A stretch of 64,000 bases of DNA from Corythucha ciliata (lineage: Eukaryota; Arthropoda; Insecta; Hemiptera; Tingidae), in the NCBI GenBank assembly GCA_038030265.1, contig CM075937.1:2790001-2854000 (forward strand), given 5' to 3'. Positions 43,809 to 54,245 of the stretch are shown here, one piece after another. The notes beneath the pieces were generated by a model. That model was not told where the DNA came from. It saw only the letters and a program-made list of their open reading frames with translations, and did not search any database. The position numbers and the translations under genes are program-made. Position 1 is the stretch's first letter, and each line of letters starts with the position of its first letter.

Positions 43809-46329
43809 GCCCGTTAGCTGCTAAACTGGAAAAACAATGCTAATCCGCAGCTAAAGTTGAGAAAAATCGCTAGATCAATGGTCAAATTGAAAAACAGCGC
43901 AAATTTGTTGCTAATGGAAAAAATGCTGATTTGCTGCTAAAAAGAAGAATGCGCTAATTTACGGCCAAAATGGAGGAAAAGAGCTAATTCGTCGCTAAAT
44001 ATGTGAATACGTCGCTAATCCGTTTTTAAAAACTATAAAAAGTGCTAATTGGCGGCTGAAATTGTGAAAATCGCTTTGTTGGCTTTCGAAATTGATGAAA
44101 AGTGCTAATTCGTGTTTAAATGTAGAAAACTGCTAATCCGTCGCTATGTTATTTGAATACATCACTACTGCGCTCTAAACTGTTAATTCACTGCTAAAAT
44201 GAAGAAAAAAATCGGTAATACGCATCACCTAAAATTCACAGCAAAAATTGAGAAAAACTGCCCATTGTATTTCAAAATTGAGAGAACGCCAATCCACAAT
44301 TTCCGGGGGCAATTTAATGGCTGAAATTGAGAAAAATAGCGCCAATTCGTTGGTATACATCGCCAAGTCGCTGGCAAAATGGAGAAAATGCGCTAATTCG
44401 CAGCTAATATTAAGAAAAATCGCTGATTAGCGGCTAAATTGGAGGGTAACGCTAATTCGGGGGGAAAATGTGAATACATCCCTGATGATTTCCTGCTCAA
44501 ATTGTGAAACAGCGCTGGAGATGAAGAAATTGCGTTATAATTCGAAAAAAAACGCTAATTCAGTGTTGAAATGGAGAGAAAGCGCTAAATCATAGCTAAA
44601 ACAATAAATCGACGCTAATTTGCTGTTAATCTTAAGAGCGAGCACTAATTTGTAGATAAAAATGTGAAGACATCGCTAATTCGCACTGCTTAAGCTGAGA
44701 AAAAGCGCTAATTCGTGTTTAAATGGGAAGTCATCGCCGAAAAAAATTGGTAATTCATCGCTATACGTGAATACATGGCTAATCCTCTTCTAAAATGAAA
44801 AAAACGCTCATTAGATGCTAAAATGAAAAAAATACGCTAATTCACGGCTGAAATTGAAAAAATGTTTCAATTCGTCGCTATATTTGAATACGTCGTCGCT
44901 AATCCGCTTCTAAAATGAATAAAAAGTGTTATTTTACTGCGAAAATGGAAAACATGGCTAAACCACGTCTAAAACTGGGGAGAAGCGCTAATTCAAAGAA
45001 AAAATTAAGAAAGACTGCCCATTCAATGGTAAAATTCGCCTCTTGAGGGGTAAAATCTGCAGTTTTTTTTTTAAATGCAGACTGGTGAGAGCCGGTGTGT
45101 CCATATATGGGTGCTAGGGCATTGCGCTCCAGTGGCTTGGCACCCATGGGCACTGCGGTCGCGGATTTGATTCCCAGGCTGGTCAACTGCCAGCCTCTGG
45201 GTTTTTGAGGTCCTACACTTCGGGGCATAGGGAAAGGCGCCAGGCAAAATGGCGAAAGCCTCCGCCTGGGTCTTTCGCCCCTACCCACTGTAACACTGCA
45301 AGGTACTACGCTCGGAGTAGCGACAAACGCTAATTCGTTGAATTAGAGAGAAAAATTAGTTTAGAAACGCCACTTTGCGGAAAGAATACAAAAAGTGCTA
45401 ATTTGCAGCTAAAATTTCAAGGGATAAACGCATAATTGAGCAAAACGAGTTCTTTCGGCCCAAAAATTTAGAAAAACGATGAATATTCGTGGCTAGAATT
45501 GTGATAAAGCGCAACAATATGCGGCTTTAAAACTTAAGAAAAAGTCCTAGCTCACATCTGAACATTGAGAAAAAGCAAAATCACAAATTCTTGGCGCAAA
45601 ATCGGGACTGAAATAGGGAACAAGTGCTAATTCACGCAGCTAGAACTGAGAAAAGCGCTAATACAAGGACAAAAAAGAGAAAAACGAGCATTAACGTCCT
45701 AAAAAGGAGGAATTCACAGCTGAAAGGGAGGAGAAACGCCAACTTGGACTGAAATTGAGAAAAAGCGCTAATTCACGAGTGAAATGGACAAAAAACGTGA
45801 ATTCGCGTCTAAAAGTGGAGGAAAACGCTAATTCACCCTAGTAAAGTATGAAAAATTACTATTTCACGGATAAGTAAAAAAAAAAGCGCTAAAAATCACA
45901 GCTAAAATTAAGAAAATGTGCTAATTATCTGCTAAAATTGAGAAAAAAAAACGCAAATTCACAGCTGAAAATGAGAAAACGCCACCCCGCCGATTCTTAG
46001 GGGCAATTTCGGGGCTGAAATTGAGAAAAAGCGATGATTCATGCGGCCGCAAGCTAAAACTGAGAAAAACGCTAATTCACGGATAGAAAAGAGAAAAACG
46101 CTGATTCGAGTCTAAAAATAGAGAAACTCAGCTAATCACGGCTAAAATTCGTGATAAAAGTGTTACAATTTGGCAGCCTTGAAAATTGAGAAAAAGCGCG
46201 AATTCACACCTAAAAATTGAGAAAACTCCAACTCACGGATTCTCGCGGCTGTGACTGAAATTGAGAAAAAGCGCTGATTCCGAGAAAAACGCGAACTCGC
46301 GTCTAAAACTGAAGGAAAGCTAATTCACA
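43765..46329. repeat. 30-bp-unit minisatellite array, block 1
   Basis: Dozens of degenerate units of the type GCTAATTCGCGGCTAAAA plus TTGAGAAAAAGC, variable in length (about 28-36 bp), mostly in the plus orientation. It begins shortly after GGGCGTAGCC (43719) and is interrupted by a SINE-like segment at about 45058-45312 and then by a BEL element at 46335. ORFs within it are not conserved. Confidence 0.88.
45058..45312. mobile_element. SINE-like insertion in the array
   Basis: GC-rich text unlike the array. It contains GGATTTGATTCCC, similar to a tRNA B box, about 60 bp after a possible A-box region (GGTGCTAGGGC). An 11-base T run at the left would be a poly(A) tail if the element reads on the minus strand, which conflicts with the B-box orientation. 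No clear target duplication. It could be a SINE or part of another short element. Confidence 0.45.
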
Positions 46330-46334
46330 TCTAT

Positions 46335-46760
46335 TGTTACGGACGAAGGGACGACGAGAAAATAAATGTGGACTGTATTTTAACGAACGAGGGAGATGTG
46401 GTCGGGACTTACCCTATAAATTGAATAGCTGAGTTGGAAGTTCCACAGACGATACGACGAAGGTCTTAAAAGGCGGTATTTTACGAATCCGCCGAATTAA
46501 TAAACAAATAGAAACAAAACAAAATTCTTTCGTTTGAGGCTAAACGACTTCACTCCGAACGCTCTCAACAAGATGCAAGCTGGCACTCGACTTGCCACTG
46601 TCCCCACCAGGAGTGGGAGGGGAATAGTCAGGAGTGGGAGGGGAACGAGCCCTTAACATCTAATTACCATAATAATAAATTTTAAGACTTATACACTAAA
46701 CGAATTAAAATTAATAAAAATGAATACAAAAAAAAATAAAAAATACAACTAAACTGAACA
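46335..46760 (-). repeat. 3' LTR of the minus-strand BEL (426 bp)
   Basis: Plus-strand reading TGTTACGG...CTGAACA. It differs from 52585-53009 by about ten substitutions, a replaced segment near 46467, and an extra copy of an AGGAGTGGGAGGGGAA-like repeat near 46615. The PPT (minus strand GGGTGGGCGGGA) abuts its inner edge. Confidence 0.9.
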
Positions 46761-46777
46761 TCCCGCCCACCCTGAAG

Positions 46778-48553
46778 CTACCGACATGCTTCAGCTTCTG
46801 CAACTTGGTAAATGGTTAACGGGGCTAATTTGACTACCGGTCTCTTGTACAACTTGAACGATTTTTTACCGTTGATGAGTTCCGGTATTTTTACAGTGGC
46901 GACGCGAACCTGTTGATCCTTTCCGGGAAAGGTTTCGACAATCCGACCCAATTTCCATGATAGGGAAGGGAGATTGTCCTCTTTAACTATAACTAGAGAA
47001 GCAATCTGCAAATTATCGCTTTTCTGAGTCCATTTCGATCTTGATTGGAGTGTAGACAAATACTCCTTGGTCCATCTTTTCCAAAACAAATCCTGCAAGC
47101 GCTTGACCAATTCCCATCGCCTCAAATGACCGAACGAGTCTGCACCAGACTGTGGAGAGGGGAGCGCGAGGAGGGGCTGAAACACGAGGAAATGACCGGG
47201 AGTCAAGGCGGCGAAATCATTGGGATCCGACGAAACAGCCGTGATAGGCCGGGAGTTCAGCGACGCTTCAACGCGAGTGAGAACGGTGTATAATTCCTCA
47301 TAAGTCAACACTGTTTGTCCGATAGTCTTCACCAAGTGGATTTTGACTGATTTTACCATCGATTCCCAAACTCCTCCGAAGTGAGGGGTAGAGGGTGGAT
47401 TGAAGTGCCATTCAATTTGTTTCATGCTCAATTTGTCAGCAATGACCGAGTTGACTTCTGAATTTGAGAGAAACTTACGAAGTTCCGAATCTGCTCCCCG
47501 AAAATTCGTGCCGTTGTCTGAAAAGATATGCGATGATAAACCTCTTCGGGAAACAAAGCGATCGAGTGCGGCAAGAAAGGTCGCAGTTGACAAGTCCATT
47601 GCTAACTCCAAATGAGTCGCTCTAGTCGTCATACACGTGAAGACGGCGATGTACGATTTTAATTTCGGTGCCTTTCTTAGATTGGAAGATTTGACGAAGA
47701 CGGGCCCACAAAAATCGATTCCGACCCTCTCGAAGGCTCTGGCGACTGTCGTGCGCGCCGATGGTAAGGTTGACATAAGGGGCGTCGGAAATTTGGGCTT
47801 CAACTTGTGACATTGAACGCAACGAAAAATAACTGAGCGAATGACTCTTCGGGCTGAGATAATCCAAAATTTTGACTGCAATGCAGCCTGTAAAGTCTGT
47901 AGGCCCAAGTGGCCAAATGAGCTATGGTAAAATTCGACGAGTAATTCAGTAAATTTCGACTTTGAAGGCAAAAGAATGGGGTGGTGGTTTCCTTCGTTTT
48001 CGTGGGGCAAGCTAAGACGTCCTCCAACCCGAATAATATTTTCGCTATCGAGATAAGGCATCAATCGAGCAAACTTAGCTGGCAGTTCTTTTGATGTTGC
48101 CAGCCGATCCACCAAATCGTCCAGCTCAAAGGTTTGAAAGTGTTTTACCCAATACTTAAGGGCCTTTGCTAACTCGGGCGTTCTAAGGGGACCCTTGCCC
48201 CGACGACTGGATGGGATGACAGCCCTCATACAATACGCTGTGACTCTTTGGAGTTTTAACAAAGACGAAAAATGGCTCAACATTGGCCACAACGAGTTCG
48301 TGGGGCCCGAATTTGACAGAAGGGATTTGACGACTGGCGATTTTCTTTCCATCTCAACTTCAGCAGGGATTTCATAAGATTTTGTCGTGTAACACGGCCA
48401 CAAAGATGGGTCTGACGAAAGCCAGGTGGGCCCCTTCCACCATTTTGTGCACGACGGCAAATCGGAAGGAGACAGTCCCCTCGAGGCAAAATCGGCCGGG
48501 TTGTCTTCAGAACGAAAATGGCCCCACCAAGACAGCTCAGTATTTTCCTGAAT
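46778..48553 (-). pseudogene. Minus-strand BEL integrase and C-terminal domain
   Basis: Minus-strand frame opens before 48460 with ENTELSWWGHFRSEDNPADF, continues through KWWKGPTWLSSD, the HHCC zinc domain (HSSFGHLGLQ ... CVQCHKLK), and the DDE core: GIDFCGPVFV (Asp), IFSDNGTNFRGA (Asp) and PSTPHFGGVWESMVKS (Glu region). It ends with the DUF5641-like tail (DNLPSLSWKLGRIVETFPG) and the stop near 46778. About 560 residues are unbroken here, full family length. It inserts element cDNA. It is separated from RNase H by the 199-bp insertion at 48566. Confidence 0.9.
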
Positions 48554-48565
48554 TGTACTGACCCT

Positions 48566-48764
48566 TTTTGACGGGGAGATGTGAGTATTTTGCTGGTTGT
48601 TTGTTGTTTTTGAGAGCTGGGACTAATTGTTGTTATGTCTCCTTTAAGTTGTTTTTTTTTAGACCTACGGATGCCTTGAAAATGGGGTGCATTTAACCCC
48701 GAAACTAGTCGGCATGTTTGAATATTATTAAAGAATGTTTTACTCAATTAATTAATCAATTACC
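48566..48764. mobile_element. 199-bp LINE-tail or SINE insertion in BEL pol
   Basis: Flanked by a 12-bp duplication TGTACTGACCCT (48554-48565 and 48765-48776). The text holds a hairpin (GGGGTGCATTTAACCCC) next to CGAAACTAGTCGGC, a pattern seen at 3' ends of several non-LTR elements, and ends in AATTAATTAATCAATT-like tail repeats. Most likely a severely 5'-truncated LINE or a SINE using that tail. Removing it and one duplication keeps the BEL frame. Confidence 0.8.
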
Positions 48765-48776
48765 TGTACTGACCCT

Positions 48777-50135
48777 GTTAGCCACGAAGGTGTGCCATAA
48801 AGTGGCGGTGGACCTGACCCAGTGTAGGGTGACCGTCGAATCGGTCCAACAAAATATGCCCGACAATTTCGAAGACGCTTGGTTGTTAAAGGCGCCGGTA
48901 CAATATTTGACGAGTTTTGAAACTAAAACAGCAGCTTGTAGCTCGAGCCTGGGCAACGTCAATTTTGGTTTTGAAGGCGAGACTCTTGTTTTTGCCACGA
49001 TTAAATATGGCTCGACGCGATTTGGGCCTGACACCACGAGGTAAACGACGCCACCGTATGCCCTTTCTGATGCGTCCCCAAACGCGTGTAAATAAAGAAT
49101 AGCCTCTTCGTTCATGCGCCGAAATGGGCGACTGATACTCACTCTGGACAATTCAGACAGGCTGTTAACAAAACGATTCCAAGTTTCCTCGAGATCTTCT
49201 GGCAAATGGGTGTCCCAATCCAATTGACGTGACCAGAGATCTTTGAGGATCAATTTAGCCAAAAGAACAACTGGGGCTAACCATCCCATGGGGTCAAAAA
49301 TTTTTGCGATCGAAGACAGGATGCCTCTTTTAGTTGAAGCAGGAGCGATGTCGACGATGCTGAAACGAAAACAATCAGCTTGCACGTCTCATAGCAATCC
49401 AAGAACTTTGAAGGTCGACTTTTCCCCCTCAAATGACAGGGACGTTTGGCTTCGACGGAATGCGGGTGGTATCGAATCCATAACCCTTTCTGAATTGGAC
49501 ATCCACTTTCTTACTTCAAAACCACCTTTGTGGAGCAATTCAGTGAGATCCTTGAACAACTGAATAGCACTGTCTTCGTCTTGGCAGCACGTAATGATGT
49601 CATCAACAAAGACATGATTTCGAATTGTCTGACTGGCCCCGATGTAGGCCTTCCCTTCCTCATCGACTAGTTGTAGGATAGCTCGCATAGCTAGGAATGG
49701 GGAGCAGGTCAGACCAAAAACGACAGTGGTGAACTGGTAACAATCGATGGGGTCCGTTGGAGAAAATCTCCACAAAATTCTTTGGTACTTCCTATCATCA
49801 GGATTAACCTTGACCTGGCAGAACATTTTTCTAATGTCTCCGGACAGAGCGATTGGTCGCAGACGAAACTGAATTAAAATTTGGATTAAATCGTTGTGGA
49901 GTTTCGGTCCCGCCATAAGGGTATCATTTAGTGACCTTCCATTAGTAGTTTTGCAAGACCCGTTGAACACAATTCTAAGTTTGGTTGTCTCACTTTCTTC
50001 TTTGACAACACCGTGGTGAGGCAAGAAATAACCATGATCGTGAGTGCCGAGGACGACGTTATCACCAGACTTTTCGAGGTGGCCCTCATCTATATGCTGA
50101 CGGATTACCGACGAATATTCCTCGCATTAAAACCT
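48777..50135 (-). pseudogene. Minus-strand BEL RT and RNase H
   Basis: After a frameshift near 50115 the RT reads EYSSVIRQHIDEGHLEK, PHHGVVKEESETTKLRIVF, SLNDTLMAGPKLHNDL, DIRKMFCQVKVNPDD, QFTTVVFGLTCSPFLAMRA and catalytic HVFVDDIITCC (VDD). A TGA at about 49389-49391 replaces Trp before DVQADCFRF; the same frame goes on. RNase H: LHAFGDASERAYGGVVYL, LTLPRLELQAAVLV, IFCWTDSTVTLHWV and WHTFVANRVS. The frame is cut by the 199-bp insertion. Confidence 0.9.
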
Positions 50136-52350
50136 TCTCTTTTTGCAAACGGGACTCTAGGTTGAAGAAACGACGCTTAGCGATAGAAAACGAATCACCT
50201 AGCTGCGGTTCACCAGGTTTGAACGGTAACTTGACGATGTACCGTCCGTCCGAATCCCTTTGAGTGGTCTTCGAGAAGAGCTCTTCACATAACTTGTCAT
50301 CACGAGTGACCAATTGCTTCTCCGGGACATTTTCGAGGTCCCAAAACGACGTGACAAGTTCCTCGAGAGTTGAATGAAAATCAAACGACGCATTCGGTGT
50401 TACCTCCGTGGATGTCACCAAATTAACGGAAGATTCAGTGGGTCCAACCAATACCCATCCAAAAATAGTTTCCAAGGCAGCAGGCGTGCCAGGTGGGCCA
50501 TGGGCTTTTCCCGCAAGAAAGACTTCATGGAGCACGTCAGCTCCTAGCAATAAATCGACCTCTCGAGGAGTACCAAATTCGGGATCAGCTAAGCGTAGGG
50601 GTTTAACGTGATCCCAGAGATTAACAAACAAGGACGTCGAGGGGAGTTTACCCGAAATTTGGTCGATACAAAGAGAGCGAACGCGACAAAGGGGAGCGGT
50701 ACGCCCAACCGCCGAAAGAGTTAATTGAACGCTGTCTTTTATTGCAGCTACTTTTGTTTTACCCATGCCTGAGACCGCAACGTTGACCTTCAGCTTAGGT
50801 AGACCCCATTCATCAGCTAGACGACTCACAATAAACGAATTCTGGCTTCCGGTGTCTAGTAATGCTCGACAACTACGAACACGACCGTTACAATGGACGT
50901 CGACAATTGCAGTTGACAACAGAACCGTTTGGGGGGTCCGACAAAGGGAATTGTGAGACAGCAAAGAGGGCGAATTTGAAGGGTTGCCTTTGGGGTCTAA
51001 TGAAGAGCTCGAACTGTCCGTGGAAGAGCATTCCGTTTCAACTGGTCTGGACGAATAGTGCAGCAGAGAGTGATGATTTGCACCACAAGACGAACACGAA
51101 CCTTTGGCCCCACAATCTCTGATTGTGTGCGACGATTTCAAACACTTTAAACAAAGGCCGCCTTTTTTAGCCAAAGTGTAACGGTCAAACGGTTTCAGCG
51201 AGAGGAATTTTTTACATTTGGACAACTCTTCCTCGTGTTGGTTACTCTGGTGACAGGCGACACATTTTGCACTCGAAACTGTTACAAGCGAACGAGATTC
51301 CCTTTTAGGCTTAATATTTTGCCTCGACAAGAAGAGGGGTGGATGAGGGCTACTGAATATTTCTGCAGCCCTTAACGAGTTGTCTGTTTTTTCCAGAAAC
51401 GTGATTAAATCGTTGTACGACGGAAAGGGTTCGTTTTGCTGAATTTCGAAAGCCTCTCGAGTCGAAGGATCTAATTTTTGAAGGATGGTATGAATCACTA
51501 CGAACGACCAAGACTCAACCGGAAGCTCCAAGACTTTTAAGGCACTGATATTAGTTTTGACAGTCGAGATGAGGTTTGACAAAGATCGAGCATCCTTTCG
51601 AACTTGAGGATAATTGACAATTTTGGACCAATGTGCTGCCGCGACAGCTCTGGGTTGGTCGTAACGCGACGCTAAAGTGTCCCAAGCAACACCGAAATTA
51701 TGGCCTTCAAAGGGTAACGACTCTATTAATTGTAGGGGCTCGCCTTTCACCGTAGTTCGAAGGTAATGAAGACGTTGAATGTCGTCGATTTCACGATTTT
51801 CGATAATGAGCGACTTAAAAAGGGACTTGAAATTCTTCCAATCCTCTAGTGATTTGCCTTCAAATGTGGGCAACGAAATTTTGGGCAAAATAAAATTCGA
51901 CTGTTTGTAGGCGAAGTCCATGCAAGACGGGGATCTACAAATTGACTCAACTTGTGGAGGGGGTGATGAAGCGTCTATCTCCAACTGACTTGCAGCATCA
52001 TCTTCAACTAGATTCGATTGACTTGGAAAATTACTCAAACTGGCCCTGGGAGATTGATATCTTTCACGAACTTTTTAATCCAACGAGAAACACAGGGAGA
52101 GGAACTTTTCCAAATTTTCATTTATTTGATCAAGGGTACAGTTCTTCGGCAACTCTTCGCAAACTGAGAGGTCATAAAACTTATCGATGATAGCGTTCTT
52201 CTGTTCCAGGGTTTCTGTGATTTCTAATAAATCACCCGACGAAAATGTTTCTCGCTTATCTAAACTAGCCAACCTATCAACCTTAACTCTAAGTTTGAAA
52301 TATTCGCGATTTACATTGGCGTTCATTTTGAATCGACGTAATACGAACAA
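50086..52350 (-). pseudogene. Minus-strand BEL gag and protease
   Basis: Gag N-terminus at 52350-52075 (a Leu/Glu-rich, coiled-coil-like stretch) is separated from the rest by a TAA at about 52075-52077 in the same frame. The body has ISLPTFEGKSLEDWKNFKSL, LHYLRTTVKGEPLQLIESL, knuckles CVACHQSNQHEEELSKC, CLKCLKSSHTIRDC and CSSCGANHHSLLH, protease CRALLDTGSQNSFIV and LLLGADVLHEVF, and the RT lead-in GWVLVGPTESS. It ends at 50086 through a frameshift near 50115. The two RDG segments (RDSDGRYIV) match the other BEL copy. Confidence 0.9.
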
Positions 52351-52584
52351 GAACGAGAACGACGAACGAATTAACCAAAAAACGAATGAGGAATTTGAAT
52401 TGAGCGCTCAAGCCACAATGAGACCGAATTGTCTTCTTTTGGCGCTGTTCCTTCGAGGTCACTCTACCACTTCCTAGAACCCGGTACACGATGGAATTCC
52501 ACGAAACCCAAAATAACCAAATTTAAAAACGACGAAAACGCACTAATCTTGCTAATTACAACTATTAAAATTTCAGGACCAAAA

Positions 52585-53009
52585 TGTTACGGACGAAGGG
52601 ACGACGAGAAAATAAATGTGGACTGTATTTTAACGAACGAGGGAGATGTGGTCGGGACTTACGCTATAAATTGAATAGCCGAGTTGGAAGTTCCACAGAC
52701 GATACGACGAAGGCCAAATTGCCTAATTGTTCGACGCGAGGGCGCGGTATTTTACGAATCCGCCGAATTAATAAACAAATAGAAACAAAACAAAATTCTT
52801 TCTTTTGTGGCTAAACGACTTCACTCACAACGCTCTCAACAAGATGCAAGCTGGCACTCAACTTGCCACTGTCCCGACCAGGAGTGGGAGGGGAACGAGC
52901 CCTTAACATCTAATTACCATAATAATAAATTTTAAGACTAATACACTAAACGAATTAAAATTAATAAAAATGAATAAAAAAAAAATAAAAAATACAACTA
53001 AACTGAACA
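52585..53009 (-). repeat. 5' LTR of the minus-strand BEL (425 bp)
   Basis: Pairs with 46335-46760. Minus-strand TGGTCCTGAAATTTTAA immediately downstream (about 52566-52582) is the likely primer binding site; the plus-strand BEL also has TGGTCC there. Confidence 0.88.
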
Positions 53010-53014
53010 TCTAT

Positions 53015-54245
53015 GTTAAAGAAAATTGCGATTTTACGGTTAAATTGAGAAAAGGCGCTATAATTCGCAGCTAAAATTAAAAAATGTGCTCATTTACTGC
53101 TGAAATTGAAGGTAAAAAAGGCTAATTCCCAGCTGAAACTGGATAGAACGCCAACTCGCAGATTCTTGGGGAATTTTGGGAATAAAATTGAGAAAGAGCG
53201 CTAGATCAAGCAGCTAAAACGTAAATTCGCATGGGTAAAATAGAGAAAAACACGAATATGGCGTTTAAAATGGAAAAAATGGTAGTTCACGGCTAAAATT
53301 CGTGATAAAAGTGTTACAATTTGGCAGCTTTGAAAATTGAGAAAAAGCGCGAATTCACACCTAAAAATTGAGAAAACTCCCACTCACGGATTCTCGCGGC
53401 TGTGACGGAATTTGAGAAAAAGCGCTGATTTCGAGAAAAACGCTAATTCGCGTCTAAAACTGAAGGAAAACTTTAATTCACAGCTAAATTAAAGAAAATT
53501 GCGATTTTACGGATAAAATCGAGAAAAGGCTCTATAATTCGCAGCTAAAATTAAAAAATGTGCTCATTTACTGCTAAAATTAATGGTAACAAAGGCTAAT
53601 TCTCAGCTGAAACAGGAGAGAACGCCAACCCGCGGATTCTTGATAACTTCTGGAATAAAATTGGGAAAAAGTGCTAGATAGAGAGGCTAAAAATATGGAA
53701 AAACGCTAACTCGTGGGTAAAATTTAGAAAAACAAATTGGCGTTTAAAATAGAGAAAAACGCTAATTTGTGGATAAAATTTGGAAAGAGCACTCAAACGC
53801 TAATTCATAAAGTTGAGAAAATGCGCTAATTCAAGCGGCTAAAACTGTAAAAAAAAAAGCGCTAGTTCGCGGATAATAGATAGAGAAAAACACGAATTGG
53901 CGTTTAAAATGGTGAAAAGCACCAATTCACGGCTTAAATTGAGACAAATTGCTAATTTATGGATAAAATTGGGAAAGAGCACTCAAACGCTATCTAATTT
54001 GTGGATTTTTGAGGGAACTTTCGTGGCTAAGAGCTTATAAAAAGCGCTGATTCGCAGCTAAAATAAGAAAATGAGGTAATTCGCGGATTACATTGAGAAA
54101 AAGAGACAATCAGCAGTTAAAATGTGCTAGTAGAATTGAGAAAAAACGCTCTTTCGCCGTTAAAATTGAGAAAACGCTCATACACGGTTTTCGGAGGCAA
54201 TGTCGTGGCTAAAATTGAGAAAAATATGTACTTCAACGCTACTAA
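53015..54245. repeat. 30-bp-unit minisatellite array, block 2
   Basis: Continuation of the array split by the BEL element, with the same core unit. A higher-order repeat of about 470 bp is visible: TTAAAGAAAATTGCGATTTTA recurs near 53018 and 53488 with matching downstream text. The 53290-53480 segment matches 46140-46329 on the other side of the BEL. It ends near 54245. Confidence 0.88.

Larger units (their letters stand above)
46335..53009 (-). mobile_element. BEL/Pao element in the minisatellite array (minus strand)
   Basis: LTRs at 46335-46760 and 52585-53009 with 5-bp duplication TCTAT (46330-46334 and 53010-53014). Gag, protease, RT, RNase H and integrase are in full BEL order on the minus strand. 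The flanking array continues in phase on both sides, proving insertion into a pre-existing array. Disabling lesions: a TAA in gag, a frameshift at about 50115, a TGA in RT and a 199-bp insertion before the integrase. Still much better preserved than the other BEL copy. Confidence 0.92.

Noticed and set aside
43765..46329. Regular repeats of about 30 bp resembling a CRISPR array
   Set aside because: Repeats are degenerate and directly abutting, with no unique spacers of constant length and no cas genes; the context is eukaryotic transposons.
52584..52814. 76-codon frame in the BEL LTR
   Set aside because: Lies in the LTR; the other LTR copy breaks it, and BEL LTRs are not coding.
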